Shown here in pieces: positions 52,870 through 62,075 of a stretch of DNA of 64,000 bases. Each line of letters begins with the position of its first letter. Position 1 is the first letter of the stretch. This DNA comes from Paeniglutamicibacter kerguelensis. Lineage in GTDB: Bacteria > Actinomycetota > Actinomycetes > Actinomycetales > Micrococcaceae. The notes beneath the pieces were generated by a model. That model was not told where the DNA came from. It was given only the letters and a program-made list of their open reading frames with translations, and did not search any database. Location of the stretch: the NCBI RefSeq assembly GCF_017876535.1, contig NZ_JAGIOF010000001.1, positions 930,001 to 994,000 of the forward strand, read 5' to 3'. A program made the position numbers and the translations under genes.

Positions 52870-53883
52870 ATGCGCAGACCACTGAGCGTCCTCACCGTCC
52901 TCGTCTCGGCTTTGCTGCTTTCCGCTTGCGCCTCCACGGCGCCGGCGGAAGGCGCGGCCGGGACGGGCGGTGGGGACGCCGTGCTTAACGTGGTCGCCTC
53001 GACCTCCGTGTATGCCGACGTGGCCCGCGCCGTCGGCGGGGAAAACGTGGCGGTGAAGGCGATCGTCGACAAGACCTCGCAGGATCCGCACTCCTACGAG
53101 GCCACGGCCCGGGACATGCTTGCGTTGTCCAAGGCGGACGTGATCGTCGCCAACGGCGACGGCTACGACCCGTTCATGGATTCGCTGGCCGGCGGGCTGG
53201 AACTGCCGGAGGGCGCGATCCTGCATGCCGTCGACTTCGCCGAAAAGAGCGAATCCCACGAGGGCCATGAGGAACACGACGAGCATGCCGAACCCGATGC
53301 GGCCGAGGAACATGCCGAACCTGCCGGGGGATCCCACGCCGGGCACGACCACTCGGGGCCCAATGAGCACGTCTGGTACGACGTGCACACCGTCGGTGCC
53401 CTGGCCGAGGGCCTCGCAGCCAAGTTCGCGTCCCTCAGGCCGGAAAAGACCGCCGAGTTCGAGGCCGCGGCGCGCGCCTTCGAAGCCAAGGTGGATTCCC
53501 TGGCCGGACGCATCGACGCACTGCGGCCCGCCACCGAGGGCAAGACGTTCGCAATGACCGAACCGCTTGCCTACTACCTGCTCACCGAGGCCGGGCTGAG
53601 TGACGCAACGCCCACGGGCTTCAGCGCCGCGATGGAATCCGGCGACGACGTGTCCCCGCTGCTGCTCAAGCGCCTGAACGACGGCCTGGTCAACAGGCAG
53701 TACGCGCTGCTGGCGCTGAACACCCAAACCTCGGGACCGCAAACGGACAAGGTGCGCTCCATCGCCGAGTCCGCCGGCGTCCCGATCCTGAGCATGACCG
53801 AAACCCTGCCCCCGGGGCAGGACTACATTTCCTGGATGGATTCAAACGTGCAACAACTCGAGGTGGCCCTTGGAAACCAGTGA
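52870..53883 (+). CDS. znuA: zinc ABC transporter, substrate-binding lipoprotein
   Basis: A 337-residue cluster A-I binding protein. The signal with lipobox LLLSAC anchors it to the membrane. A His/Glu-rich loop follows (ESHEGHEEHDEHAEPDAAEE, HAEPAGGSHAGHDHSGPNEH) before HVWYDVHTVG; other metal ligands are in the DPHSYE and later His/Asp positions. The loop favours zinc over manganese. First gene of znuACB. Confidence 0.92.
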   Translation: MRRPLSVLTVLVSALLLSACASTAPAEGAAGTGGGDAVLNVVASTSVYADVARAVGGENVAVKAIVDKTSQDPHSYEATARDMLALSKADVIVANGDGYDPFMDSLAGGLELPEGAILHAVDFAEKSESHEGHEEHDEHAEPDAAEEHAEPAGGSHAGHDHSGPNEHVWYDVHTVGALAEGLAAKFASLRPEKTAEFEAAARAFEAKVDSLAGRIDALRPATEGKTFAMTEPLAYYLLTEAGLSDATPTGFSAAMESGDDVSPLLLKRLNDGLVNRQYALLALNTQTSGPQTDKVRSIAESAGVPILSMTETLPPGQDYISWMDSNVQQLEVALGNQ

Positions 53884-54688
53884 CCCGATGGTCGAACCCG
53901 TCGTCCGGCTGCGTGATGCCTCGCTGAGTTTCGGGAACCGCCTGCTCTGGGACGGGCTGAACCTTGACATCGCGCCGGGCGAGTTCCTGGCCGTGCTGGG
54001 CCCCAACGGCTCGGGCAAGACCACGATGCTCCGGACCCTGCTGGGGCTGCAGCAGCTCTCCGGGGGAACCGTCGAGGTGGCGGGGAAGCCCGCGACCCGC
54101 GGGTCGCGCCTGGTGGGAACCATCCCGCAGCAGCGTCCCTTTGCCGAGAACACCCCGTTGCGCGCCCGCGACCTGGTGGCCCTGGGCATCGACGGCCACC
54201 GATGGGGCATCAGGCTCAATCGCAGGGCCATCCGCAAGCGCGTCGACGAGCTGCTGGAACTGGTCGGCGCCTCGTCCTACGCGGACCGGCCCGTCGGGGT
54301 GCTTTCCGGCGGCGAGCAGCAGCGATTGCGCGCTGCCCAGGCGCTGGCGGACAACCCGCGGCTGCTGCTCTGCGACGAGCCCCTGCTCTCGCTGGACCTA
54401 CACCACCAGCAGGCCGTCTCCGGGCTGATCCACCGCCAGGCCTGCGACCGCGGTTCCGCGGTGGTCTTCGTGACCCACGAGATCAACCCGATCCTGCAGT
54501 ACGTCGACAGGGTGCTCTATCTGGCGGGCGGGCGCTTCCACGTGGGAACCCCCGCCGAGGTCATGCGCTCGGACGTGCTGTCCGAACTCTACGGAAGCCC
54601 GATCGAGGTCTTCGAATCCAACGGCCGCATCGTGGTGGTCGGCATGCCCGAAAACGTCAGCCACACCCACCCGTCGGCAGGAGCCTGA
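53870..54688 (+). CDS. znuC: zinc ABC transporter, ATP-binding protein
   Basis: ABC ATPase: Walker A GPNGSGKTT, signature [15 protein letters not shown], Walker B LLLCDEPLLSLD, switch THEINP. 272 aa from TTG 53870, which has GAGGTGG just before it and overlaps znuA by 14 bases; ATG 53888 (after GGAAA) is the alternative. It powers ZnuB. Confidence 0.92.
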   Translation: METSDPMVEPVVRLRDASLSFGNRLLWDGLNLDIAPGEFLAVLGPNGSGKTTMLRTLLGLQQLSGGTVEVAGKPATRGSRLVGTIPQQRPFAENTPLRARDLVALGIDGHRWGIRLNRRAIRKRVDELLELVGASSYADRPVGVLSGGEQQRLRAAQALADNPRLLLCDEPLLSLDLHHQQAVSGLIHRQACDRGSAVVFVTHEINPILQYVDRVLYLAGGRFHVGTPAEVMRSDVLSELYGSPIEVFESNGRIVVVGMPENVSHTHPSAGA

Positions 54689-54692
54689 CCAC

Positions 54693-55568
54693 ATGGATCT
54701 CTCAGATATCTGGAGCACCGTCTTCAGCTTCCAGGACTACGCCGAAATCCTGCCGCTTGTCACCAACTCGCTGATCGCCGGCGCCATGCTGGGACTGGTG
54801 GGAGGCATGATCGGCATCTTCGTGATGCTCCGCGACATGGCCTTCGCGGTGCACGGCATCGCCGAGCTTTCCTTTGCCGGCGCGGCCTTTGCGCTGCTGA
54901 TCGGCGCCAACGTGGTGTTCGGTTCGCTGATCGGGTCGGTCATCGCCGCACTGGTGCTGGGCATGATGGGTGCCGCGGCCAAGGACAGGAACTCCATCAT
55001 CGGGGTGCTGATGCCCTTCGGGCTTGGCCTGGGCATCCTGTTCCTGGCCCTCTACGAGGGGCGCAGCGCCAACAAGTTCGGGCTGTTGACCGGGCAGATC
55101 GTGGCGGTCGACCAGGTGCAGCTGGGCCTCTTGGCCGTCTGTTCGGTGGTGGTGATGGTCGCGCTGATTGCCATGTGGCGTCCGCTGACCTTCATCAGCG
55201 TGGACCCGGCGGTCGCGACGGCCCGCGGCATTCCCGCCGCAAAGCTCTCGGTGGCCTTCATGCTGGTGCTCGGCCTGGCCGTGGCGCTGTCCATCCAGGT
55301 CGTCGGTTCGCTGCTGGTGCTTTCGCTGTTGATCACCCCGGCGGCCGCGGCAATGCGCGTGACCGCAAACCCGGTGCTCACCGTCGGCCTTTCGGTGTTC
55401 TTCGCGGTGACTTCCGTGGTGGGCGGCATTCTCCTGGCCTTGGCCGGCAGCCTGCCGATCAGCCCGTACGTGACGACGATTTCGTTCCTCATCTACGTCG
55501 TCTGCCGGCTGGTTGCCTGGCGCCGCGACAGGGTGCGGCATATCAAGACGGTGGCGCTGGCGGCCTAG
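54693..55568 (+). CDS. znuB: zinc ABC transporter, permease
   Basis: An ABC-3 family permease of 291 aa with 8 or so TM helices; family blocks are MLRDMAFAVHGIAELSFAGAA and LLVLSLLITPAAAAMRV. AGGAG before ATG 54693, 4 bases after the znuC stop. Last gene of the operon; a very strong terminator follows. Confidence 0.93.
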   Translation: MDLSDIWSTVFSFQDYAEILPLVTNSLIAGAMLGLVGGMIGIFVMLRDMAFAVHGIAELSFAGAAFALLIGANVVFGSLIGSVIAALVLGMMGAAAKDRNSIIGVLMPFGLGLGILFLALYEGRSANKFGLLTGQIVAVDQVQLGLLAVCSVVVMVALIAMWRPLTFISVDPAVATARGIPAAKLSVAFMLVLGLAVALSIQVVGSLLVLSLLITPAAAAMRVTANPVLTVGLSVFFAVTSVVGGILLALAGSLPISPYVTTISFLIYVVCRLVAWRRDRVRHIKTVALAA

Positions 55569-55602
55569 GCCTAGGCCTGTCGCCGGGCCACGAAGGACCG
55601 CC

Positions 55603-55657
55603 AACGACCTCGGGCGGAACCCCCATCCACTGGATGGGGGTTCCGCCCGAGGTCGTT
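55603..55657. terminator. 55-base near-perfect palindrome, bidirectional terminator
   Basis: AACGACCTCGGGCGGAACCC and its complement form a stem of about 26-27 bp around a short central ATCCACTGGAT. It stands between the convergent znuB and zur genes. Confidence 0.9.
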
Positions 55658-55678
55658 TAAGACGTGTGGCGGGTCTTG

Positions 55679-56104
55679 CTATTTGCCTGCCTGCGAACAG
55701 GCGGGGCACAGCCCGTAGATCTCCACGGTGTGGGTGGGATCCGTGAAGCCGTTCTCGGCAGCCACGCGGGCCGCCCACTGCTCGACCGCGGGTGCCTCGA
55801 CCTCGACGGCCTTGCCGCAGGTGCGGCACACCAGGTGGTGGTGGTGGTGCTCGGCCTGGCACTGGCGGTACATGGACTCGCCCTCGGCGCTGCGCAGCAC
55901 ATCCACCAGGCCGTCCTCGGCCATGGACAGCAACAAGCGGTAGACGGTCGCAAGCGAGACCTTGTCGCCCTCGTCGACGAGCCAGCGGTGGAGCTCCTGG
56001 GCCGTCACGAAGTCATCGACTTGGCCCAGGGCCGCGACAACCGCCAGCCGCTGTTTTGTCACACGCTGCTCGGAACCGCGCCGCTCGGTCGTGGGATTGG
56101 TCAT
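55679..56104 (-). CDS. zur: Fur-family zinc uptake regulator
   Basis: 141 residues from ATG 56104 (AGGAG 11 bases before; a GTG at 56116 is possible). Winged HTH (TKQRLAVVAALGQVDDFVTAQE, SLATVYRLLLSMAEDG), metal sites HHHHHLVCRTCGK and CPACSQ with the structural CXXC pairs. Convergent to znuACB, it most likely represses that operon when zinc is plentiful. Confidence 0.9.
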   Translation of the reverse strand: MTNPTTERRGSEQRVTKQRLAVVAALGQVDDFVTAQELHRWLVDEGDKVSLATVYRLLLSMAEDGLVDVLRSAEGESMYRQCQAEHHHHHLVCRTCGKAVEVEAPAVEQWAARVAAENGFTDPTHTVEIYGLCPACSQAGK

Positions 56105-56277
56105 GGGTGGAAGCACTCCTATAGATCAGCACAACATCGTCGGTGGGCGCCATGGACGCCGGAAACGGCGCGGCAACAAAACACCGATGACTCCCCAAGT
56201 TTACCAGTGGGGACCCAGCACCGTAGGGGCAATCCGGGCTCTGGTGCGAACGAGGCCCGCGCAACTAGGGTGGCACC

Positions 56278-56955
56278 ATGGATCTGCAAAAGTTCTCCCA
56301 CGCCTGTGTACGCATCCAATCCGTGGGCAGGGCCCTGGCGATCGACCCGGGCAACTTCAGCTCGGTGGCCGATGCACTGGCCGGGGTCGAAGCGGTGCTG
56401 GTGACCCACGAGCACGCCGACCACCTGGACCTGGACCCCGTGGTTGAGGCCCTGAAAACCCAAACCGGGCTGAGCCTCCACGCGCCGGAACCGGTGGCGG
56501 CGCGGGTCCTGGAGGCGGCCGTCGCGGCCGGCGTGCCAGAGGCGCAGACGCGCATCCACGCGGTGGCCGCGGGGGAGAACTTCAGCGTTGCCGGTATGGA
56601 GGTCTCGGCCCACGGCGGTGAACACGCGCTGATCCACGCGACTCTCCCGCGGGTTGCCAACCTCGGCTACTTCATCGACGGGCGGCTCTACCACCCGGGG
56701 GACAGCTACCACGTGCCCGAGGGCATCGACGTGGAGACCCTGCTCATTCCCGCCCACGCGCCGTGGGCGAAGATCGGGGAGACCATCGATTTCCTGGTCG
56801 CGGTCGGCGCAGCGCAAAACTACCCGATCCACGACGGGCTGCTCAACGCCCGCGGCCTGGCCATGATGGACGCGCACCTGACCCGGGCGGCCAACGAACA
56901 CGGACTGTCCTACCGGCGGACTGCCGACGGGGAACCCGTCTCGCTGGACGGCTAG
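56278..56955 (+). CDS. metallo-beta-lactamase-fold hydrolase
   Basis: 225 residues. The metal motif is VLVTHEHADHLDLDPVV (HxHxDH), with later ligands in HGGEHALIH, YHPGDSYHVP and PIHDGLLN. It belongs to the UPF0173/UlaG-like group of small MBL proteins; substrate unknown. GGGTGG precedes the ATG. It is divergent from zur and close to it, so zinc control is conceivable but no second Zur box was recognised. Confidence 0.88.
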   Translation: MDLQKFSHACVRIQSVGRALAIDPGNFSSVADALAGVEAVLVTHEHADHLDLDPVVEALKTQTGLSLHAPEPVAARVLEAAVAAGVPEAQTRIHAVAAGENFSVAGMEVSAHGGEHALIHATLPRVANLGYFIDGRLYHPGDSYHVPEGIDVETLLIPAHAPWAKIGETIDFLVAVGAAQNYPIHDGLLNARGLAMMDAHLTRAANEHGLSYRRTADGEPVSLDG

Positions 56956-56974
56956 CGGGCCCGGGGCGGCACCG

Positions 56975-57481
56975 ATGGACCGAAAGAAGCGGTGGGTCGC
57001 GGCGGCCGCGCTGGGAGGTGCGCTGCTGGTCCCCGGATGCGCCGGCCAGCCGGCGGACGCGTGCCCGGAGCTGGCCCTGCTGGAGGGGTTTCCCGTGGTG
57101 GTGGAAGCCGGGGTTGCACCGGCCGGGTTCGACTCTGTCATGGTACGGGCCTGCCAGGGCGGAACCTGCCATGCCCAGGACGTCGATCTGGTGCCCGGCA
57201 GCACCAGCGTGGATGCGGGCTGTTCCCCGGCGGTTCCGACGAGCGCGGACACCGCCTGTTCTGCCTCGGCCGTGCCCGACGGGACGTTAGTGGGCTACTG
57301 GGTCACCGGGGACTTCAACCCCGGCCCGATCGACGTCGAGGCCTCCGCTCCGGGGTTCGGCCCGGTCCGCGGCACCGTGGAAGGACGGCTGGAAAGTTCG
57401 GGCAGCGGAGCCTGCCTGCAACGGGTCTTCCAGACGCCCCTGCACATCGGCGCCGATTCGATCACATCACCGGTGAACTAG
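56975..57481 (+). CDS. hypothetical secreted lipoprotein
   Basis: 168 residues. Basic start, hydrophobic core and lipobox LLVPGC give a lipoprotein signal; three further Cys pairs are possible (ACPELALL, RACQGGTCHA, GCSPAVPTSADTACS). Beta-rich C-terminal part. Its TAG lies inside CTAG, which is also the stop of an opposite-strand remnant (see 57475). Function unknown. Confidence 0.75.
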   Translation: MDRKKRWVAAAALGGALLVPGCAGQPADACPELALLEGFPVVVEAGVAPAGFDSVMVRACQGGTCHAQDVDLVPGSTSVDAGCSPAVPTSADTACSASAVPDGTLVGYWVTGDFNPGPIDVEASAPGFGPVRGTVEGRLESSGSGACLQRVFQTPLHIGADSITSPVN

Positions 57482-57533
57482 CCCCAGACGCCGGTCTCCA
57501 GCAGTCGTTCAATGCCGCAGGTATGGGACGGTG
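57475..57533 (-). repeat. island boundary repeat, left: remnant 3-prime end of a cysteine-synthase-like gene
   Basis: On the minus strand this reads [12 protein letters not shown] and a stop, nearly the same as the end of the gene at 62820 ([12 protein letters not shown]). 32 of the first 36 bases from GAACTAG match the copy at 62817. Only the last dozen codons are left here. Confidence 0.8.
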
Positions 57534-57745
57534 TTCGAGATTAGGTCACGAGTGCAGGAGCTTAGACGCCCGCATGTTCTGGTCGTGGGAACCAGTCCGC
57601 CGGGATGCTGGTCCGCACCGGGAAATCGACGTGGCGAACACCTAGCCGGAGGATCCAGAGGACGCGGTTGATCCAGGTTGATGCAGGCTGTTTAAGAATT
57701 TACTGCGAGTCGCTGGAGGGACGTGGGGTGTGGCAGGATTTCAGG
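57534..57745. other. spacer before iclR gene
   Basis: About 210 bases without a supported gene, with composition less GC-rich than its left side. It contains the start of the inserted segment and the promoter of the IclR-type gene. Confidence 0.4.
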
Positions 57746-58501
57746 ATGGAGAACAAGACCTCACCCGTTGAGTCCGTGGACCGCGCCCTCGTGCTGATGA
57801 TGGCCATGCGCGACGGCGGACCGCTCTCGGTCAAGGCGGCGGCCGAGCTCTTGGGAGTAGCACCCTCGACGGCCCACCGGCTCTTGAACTCCCTGGCATA
57901 CAGGGGTTTTGCCGCGCAGAGTCACGACCGGACCTACAGGCAGGGGCCCGAGTTCTCGGGACGAAGCGCCCAACCGGTATCAACCGAACAGATTCGTCAG
58001 GTCGCTCAGGCGGCGATGCAGCAACTGCAGGCCGCGGCCGGCGAGACGGTGCAGCTCATGGTGATGTATGGAGGGCATATCCAGTTTATTGACGGCGTCG
58101 AGTCGAAACGGACCCTGCGCATCGGGAAGCTCGTGGGAAATCTGATGCCTGCCTTCGTATCGGCAGGCGGTAAGGCCATGCTGGCGAGGATGACGAATAC
58201 CCAGCTCGAGGACCTATACCGCTCGGGGCTGCTGTCCTGGTCCACCAGCAAAATCACCACGCCATCACTGCTCAAGAGGCATATGACCAAGGTCCGTCGA
58301 GACGGGTTCGGCGCCAGTATTGAGGAAACGGAGCAGGGAGTGATGGGATTGGGCGTTAGTATCAACGATCCTCACGGAGTGCCTGTCGCTGCGCTGACTA
58401 TCGCCACGCCGAGTGTCCGTTTTGATCGCTCGGCGGTGAATGCCAACGTCGAGGCATTGCATCGCGCGGCCGCTACCGTGACGGAAGCGCTGTACCGCTG
58501 A
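57746..58501 (+). CDS. IclR-family transcriptional regulator
   Basis: 251 residues: N-terminal winged HTH (VESVDRALVLMMAM, AAAELLGVAPSTAHRLLNSLAYRGF) and a C-terminal effector domain (ETVQLMVMYGGHIQFIDGVES, GVSINDPHGVPVAALTIATP). ATG 57746 has only a weak ribosome site. It is convergent with the acetoacetyl-CoA synthetase gene and likely controls that operon. Confidence 0.92.
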   Translation: MENKTSPVESVDRALVLMMAMRDGGPLSVKAAAELLGVAPSTAHRLLNSLAYRGFAAQSHDRTYRQGPEFSGRSAQPVSTEQIRQVAQAAMQQLQAAAGETVQLMVMYGGHIQFIDGVESKRTLRIGKLVGNLMPAFVSAGGKAMLARMTNTQLEDLYRSGLLSWSTSKITTPSLLKRHMTKVRRDGFGASIEETEQGVMGLGVSINDPHGVPVAALTIATPSVRFDRSAVNANVEALHRAAATVTEALYR

Positions 58502-58521
58502 GCCGCGTCGACGTGGCCACG

Positions 58522-58553
58522 GAGATGCGCCCGGGCACTGCCGGGCGCATCTC
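58522..58553. terminator. bidirectional terminator between iclR and aacS
   Basis: GAGATGCGCCCGG and CCGGGCGCATCTC form a 13-bp perfect stem with loop GCACTG. Confidence 0.85.
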
Positions 58554-58559
58554 CTGTCG

Positions 58560-60554
58560 TTAGGCCAGCGACAGAACCTGCGTGACGCGTTCTATGGTGT
58601 CATCGAGGTCTTGGGGGTTGACCAGGACGCCGGTGTCGATGACTGCCCTCGGGGCACCCTGAACCAGCCTCTTGAGGGGAATTTCTAGACGTTTTCCGGT
58701 GCTGGTCCGCGGGACGCTGCGCACGAACAGCACATGGTCAGGGACATGACGCGGCGAGAGTTGGGTGCGCAATGCGGAGCGGACAGAACGTTCCAGGGCC
58801 TCCGTGTCAGTAGTACGCCCTGCCACGATCAGGAGCAACAGCTGACCCATGGCGCCACCTTGCTCGAAGTGCGTCACCATTGCATCGTTGACGCCCGGAT
58901 GGCCCTCGAGCATCGCGTAGAACTCGGCGGTTCCCAACCTCACGCCGCCACGGTTGAGCGTGGCGTCGGAGCGGCCGGTGATGACCCATGTGTCGCGTTC
59001 GGTGCGGACCAGCCAGTCGCCGTGTCTCCATACGTCGTCAAAGGTGTTGAAGTAGCTGGAGTGGTAACGCTCCGATTCGTGATCACCCCAGAAGAAAACC
59101 GGCATGGATGGCATTGGCAGAGTGGTCACCAATTCGCCGGGTTTCCCGCGCAGTGTGTTCCCTGCGGCGTCCCACGAGTCGACCGCGACACCGAGCGGGC
59201 GACAAGCCATTTCCCCAGCATGAACGGCACTCAACGGGCTGCCACCCACGAACGCTGCACAGATGTCGGTGCCACCGGATGTTGGCGCAAGCATGATCCC
59301 CGGGGAAATCTCGTCGTAGACCCATCCGGAGACGTCGGCAGCGAGCGGAGAGCCGGAGCATTGGATTTCCCGCAGGCGCGACAGATTCCATGTCGTGCCA
59401 GGTCGCACCCCCGCATGGGCGCAAACGGCCAGATATGCGGATCCCGTTCCCATGTAGGTGGCTTCGGTTTCCTCCATGACGGCCCATTGGGACCAGGGTC
59501 CGCTGAGGGATGGCCAGTTAGGGTCTCCGTCCTGCAGAACGACGGCCGCGCCCACCAGCAGGGACGAAACGCCCATGGTCCACACCATCCAACCGGTGGT
59601 GGAGAACCAATAGGCTGTGTCGTTTTCGGTCAGGTCGAAGTGCAGACCCATGGCCTTGTAATGCTCCAGCAGTAGCCCGCCGTGTGAGTGGACGATGGCC
59701 TTGGGTGCCCCCGTCGTGCCGGAAGAGAACAGCACCGTCAGCGGATGCTCGAACGGAACCGGCAGGGTTATCGCTTCGGCTCGCTCTGAAGTGAAGACTG
59801 CATAGGACTCCGAACGCTGTGCGGCGACCGACACATCAATACTGGTGTCGAGGTAGGGCAGAAGAACGGTGTGAGTATCTGGCAACTCGGCGCGGATAGC
59901 AGCTAGGTCTTCGAGCTTGGAGATCTGTTTGTCTCCCCATCGATACCCATCAATGGCGAGCAGCAGGCTTGGCTCCAGTTGCCGGATACGACCTAGCGCA
60001 CCATCGGCACCCATTTCCGGTGGCACGCAGCACCAAATTGCACCGAGAGCCGTGACTGCAAGATAGGTGGCCAACGTCTGCGGGATATTCGGTAGGTATC
60101 CGGCAACGCGGTCCCCGGACTGGATCCCGTGGCGGATTAATCCCTGCTGTATGCGTTCTATCTCTTCGGTGAGTCGCGCACCCGTCCAATTGATGCTGCC
60201 GTTGGTCTGGCTGCGTGACTTGACCATGACTCGGTCGGGGTGGCGGGCGAGGCTGCGCAGGATGTGTTCGGTGTAATTGATGCGAGCACCTTCAAACCAC
60301 ACCGCACCGGGCATGCTGCGTTCTGCGAGTACCGAGGCATAGGGCGCGTGTGTGATGATTTCGAAGTGGTCCCACACCTCCGACCAAAAATCCTCAAGGT
60401 TCTCCACCGACCAGGTCCATGCCGCTTCGTAGTCGTCAAAGCGTCGACCGGTCTTGGTTTCGATCCTTTCCAAGAATCGTCCCATTTCACTCTGGGACCA
60501 AGCCTCACGTGCGGGCGCGGGCCGCAGCATGGCCCCGGGTTCTGTCATCTTCAT
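58560..60554 (-). CDS. acetoacetate--CoA ligase
   Basis: 664 residues of the acyl-adenylating family; makes acetoacetyl-CoA from acetoacetate and ATP. The N-terminal ACAS region is WDHFEIITHAPYASVL, followed by VLFSSGTTGAPKAIVHSHGG (P-loop), ECSG-type block REIQCSGSPL, SGGTDICAAFVGG and the end VRSVPRTSTGKRLEIPLKR. Length and GGTDI block point to acetoacetyl- rather than acetyl-CoA synthetase. AAGGA before ATG 60554. 181 bases after the MFS gene, same direction. Confidence 0.87.
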   Translation of the reverse strand: MKMTEPGAMLRPAPAREAWSQSEMGRFLERIETKTGRRFDDYEAAWTWSVENLEDFWSEVWDHFEIITHAPYASVLAERSMPGAVWFEGARINYTEHILRSLARHPDRVMVKSRSQTNGSINWTGARLTEEIERIQQGLIRHGIQSGDRVAGYLPNIPQTLATYLAVTALGAIWCCVPPEMGADGALGRIRQLEPSLLLAIDGYRWGDKQISKLEDLAAIRAELPDTHTVLLPYLDTSIDVSVAAQRSESYAVFTSERAEAITLPVPFEHPLTVLFSSGTTGAPKAIVHSHGGLLLEHYKAMGLHFDLTENDTAYWFSTTGWMVWTMGVSSLLVGAAVVLQDGDPNWPSLSGPWSQWAVMEETEATYMGTGSAYLAVCAHAGVRPGTTWNLSRLREIQCSGSPLAADVSGWVYDEISPGIMLAPTSGGTDICAAFVGGSPLSAVHAGEMACRPLGVAVDSWDAAGNTLRGKPGELVTTLPMPSMPVFFWGDHESERYHSSYFNTFDDVWRHGDWLVRTERDTWVITGRSDATLNRGGVRLGTAEFYAMLEGHPGVNDAMVTHFEQGGAMGQLLLLIVAGRTTDTEALERSVRSALRTQLSPRHVPDHVLFVRSVPRTSTGKRLEIPLKRLVQGAPRAVIDTGVLVNPQDLDDTIERVTQVLSLA

Positions 60555-60735
60555 GGTTCAGTCCTTCAAAGGTGGTTCGTGTTCTCACAGATTCCCCGGC
60601 ATTTAGCCGAGGCGCTTGAGAGGCTCCGGTTTCGCGGAAGTGATGTTCGGGCATTGGCGCGACGCGGTTGGCGGCCTCAACGTCGCGGTCTCTTTGCCGG
60701 TGTTGGCGTATCGACACCGCAGCAATGAAATGCCC

Positions 60736-62075
60736 TCAGGAAACGGCTACGGGTGGCAAACCGCTTGTCTGCGGAGTCTGTCGCTTGAGCGAATAGCCCA
60801 ACGCGATGATGGACAATGCGGATGCCGCCAGCGGGATGGTGAAAAGCTTGAAGATATTTTCTGCCTCCCAGCCGCCGGCCAAGAGGTAACCGACGGCGAT
60901 GGGGGCAACGATGGAGACCAATCGCCCCAGCCCGATCATCCAGCCAACTCCAGTGGCACGGGCGCGAGCGCTATAGATGTCGGGGGAGGCGGAGTAGAAG
61001 CCGGCGATGCCAGCGTTGGTGAGGAGGCCCAACAAACCTGCCAGGACAATCGCGATGCTGATCTGGGCGAAGAACAACGAAAATACGAGATACGCCAGCG
61101 CCGCTCCGAGCAGCGAAAGCACCAACAAGGGGCGACTGCGGAATTTCGTCGCCAACGCGCTAAATACAAAGCAGCCTAGGATGCCGCCGGCATTGGCTAC
61201 CATTCCCGTGGTTACGCCCAACGAGTCGTTGTTGGATGCCGAGGCCATAATCTTTGGTGTCCAAGTGTTGGCAAAGTAGTAGGCGGCAACCAGCATTCCG
61301 TACCCGGCCCAAGCATGAACGTTCGGAAGCGGATCGGGCTGGTCAGCACTTCACGGATCGCTGATTCTCCCGTGATTTCGGAACTGACCGGAGGAAGTTC
61401 ACTTAGGTTTGGGCGCCGCATCTTGGAAAGAATGACGTTCACCCGTTCCAGGGCACCGACCGGTCGGCGGATTAACAGGTAGTCAAGGGATTCGGGCAGC
61501 CAGATCCAGGAAATGACAAGCATCATGATCGTCAGTCCCGCACCGATCGCGAAGATCGAGTGCCAGCCGTAGACGGGGATGAAGGGGCCAGCCACCAAAC
61601 CGCCTATTGTGGCACCGATCGGATATCCGGCCGTGTAGATCCCCATGATGGAGCCTCGGCGCTTGTTTGAGGAGTATTCGGACACCAGTACGTTGAGATT
61701 GGCCATCATGCCTCCAACACCAAGGCCTGTCAGGATCCGGAACACCAGCAGTTGAGACGGATTTGCGCTGAAGACGGACGCTACCATGCCAATGCTGATG
61801 ATGAGCAGTGAGATCAACGTGAGGCGACGACGACCAATCTTGTCGGCCAGCGGCGTGAGGAAGATGGATCCGGCGGCCATGCCGAATAGGCTTGCGCTGA
61901 GCAAGAATCCAAGTGCAACAGGGGCTATCCCCCACTCGCGAGAGAGTGCCGGTGCGGCGTAGGCCATTGCTGCCACATCAAAGCCGTCGATCAGAATTAG
62001 AGCCAGAGCGATGGCAACGGCCATCACCTGGAATCGGCTCATTGCCGAATTGCGTATTTGCTCGAGTGTGTCCAT
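60736..62075 (-). pseudogene. MFS transporter, AAHS-type (aromatic/keto acid proton symporter), one frameshift
   Basis: The first part (MDTLEQIRNSAMSRFQVMAV, DGFDVAAMAYAAPALSREWG, LADKIGRRRLTLISLL, GLGVGGMMANLNVLVSEYSS) goes to RFRTFM, after which one missing base near 61314 breaks the frame. The next frame continues AWAGYGMLVAAYYFANTWTP to the end KRQTPQTSGLPPVAVS. With the base restored, a normal 12-TM, 446-residue carrier results. DGFD and the GRRR loop fit the AAHS subfamily. Confidence 0.85.
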
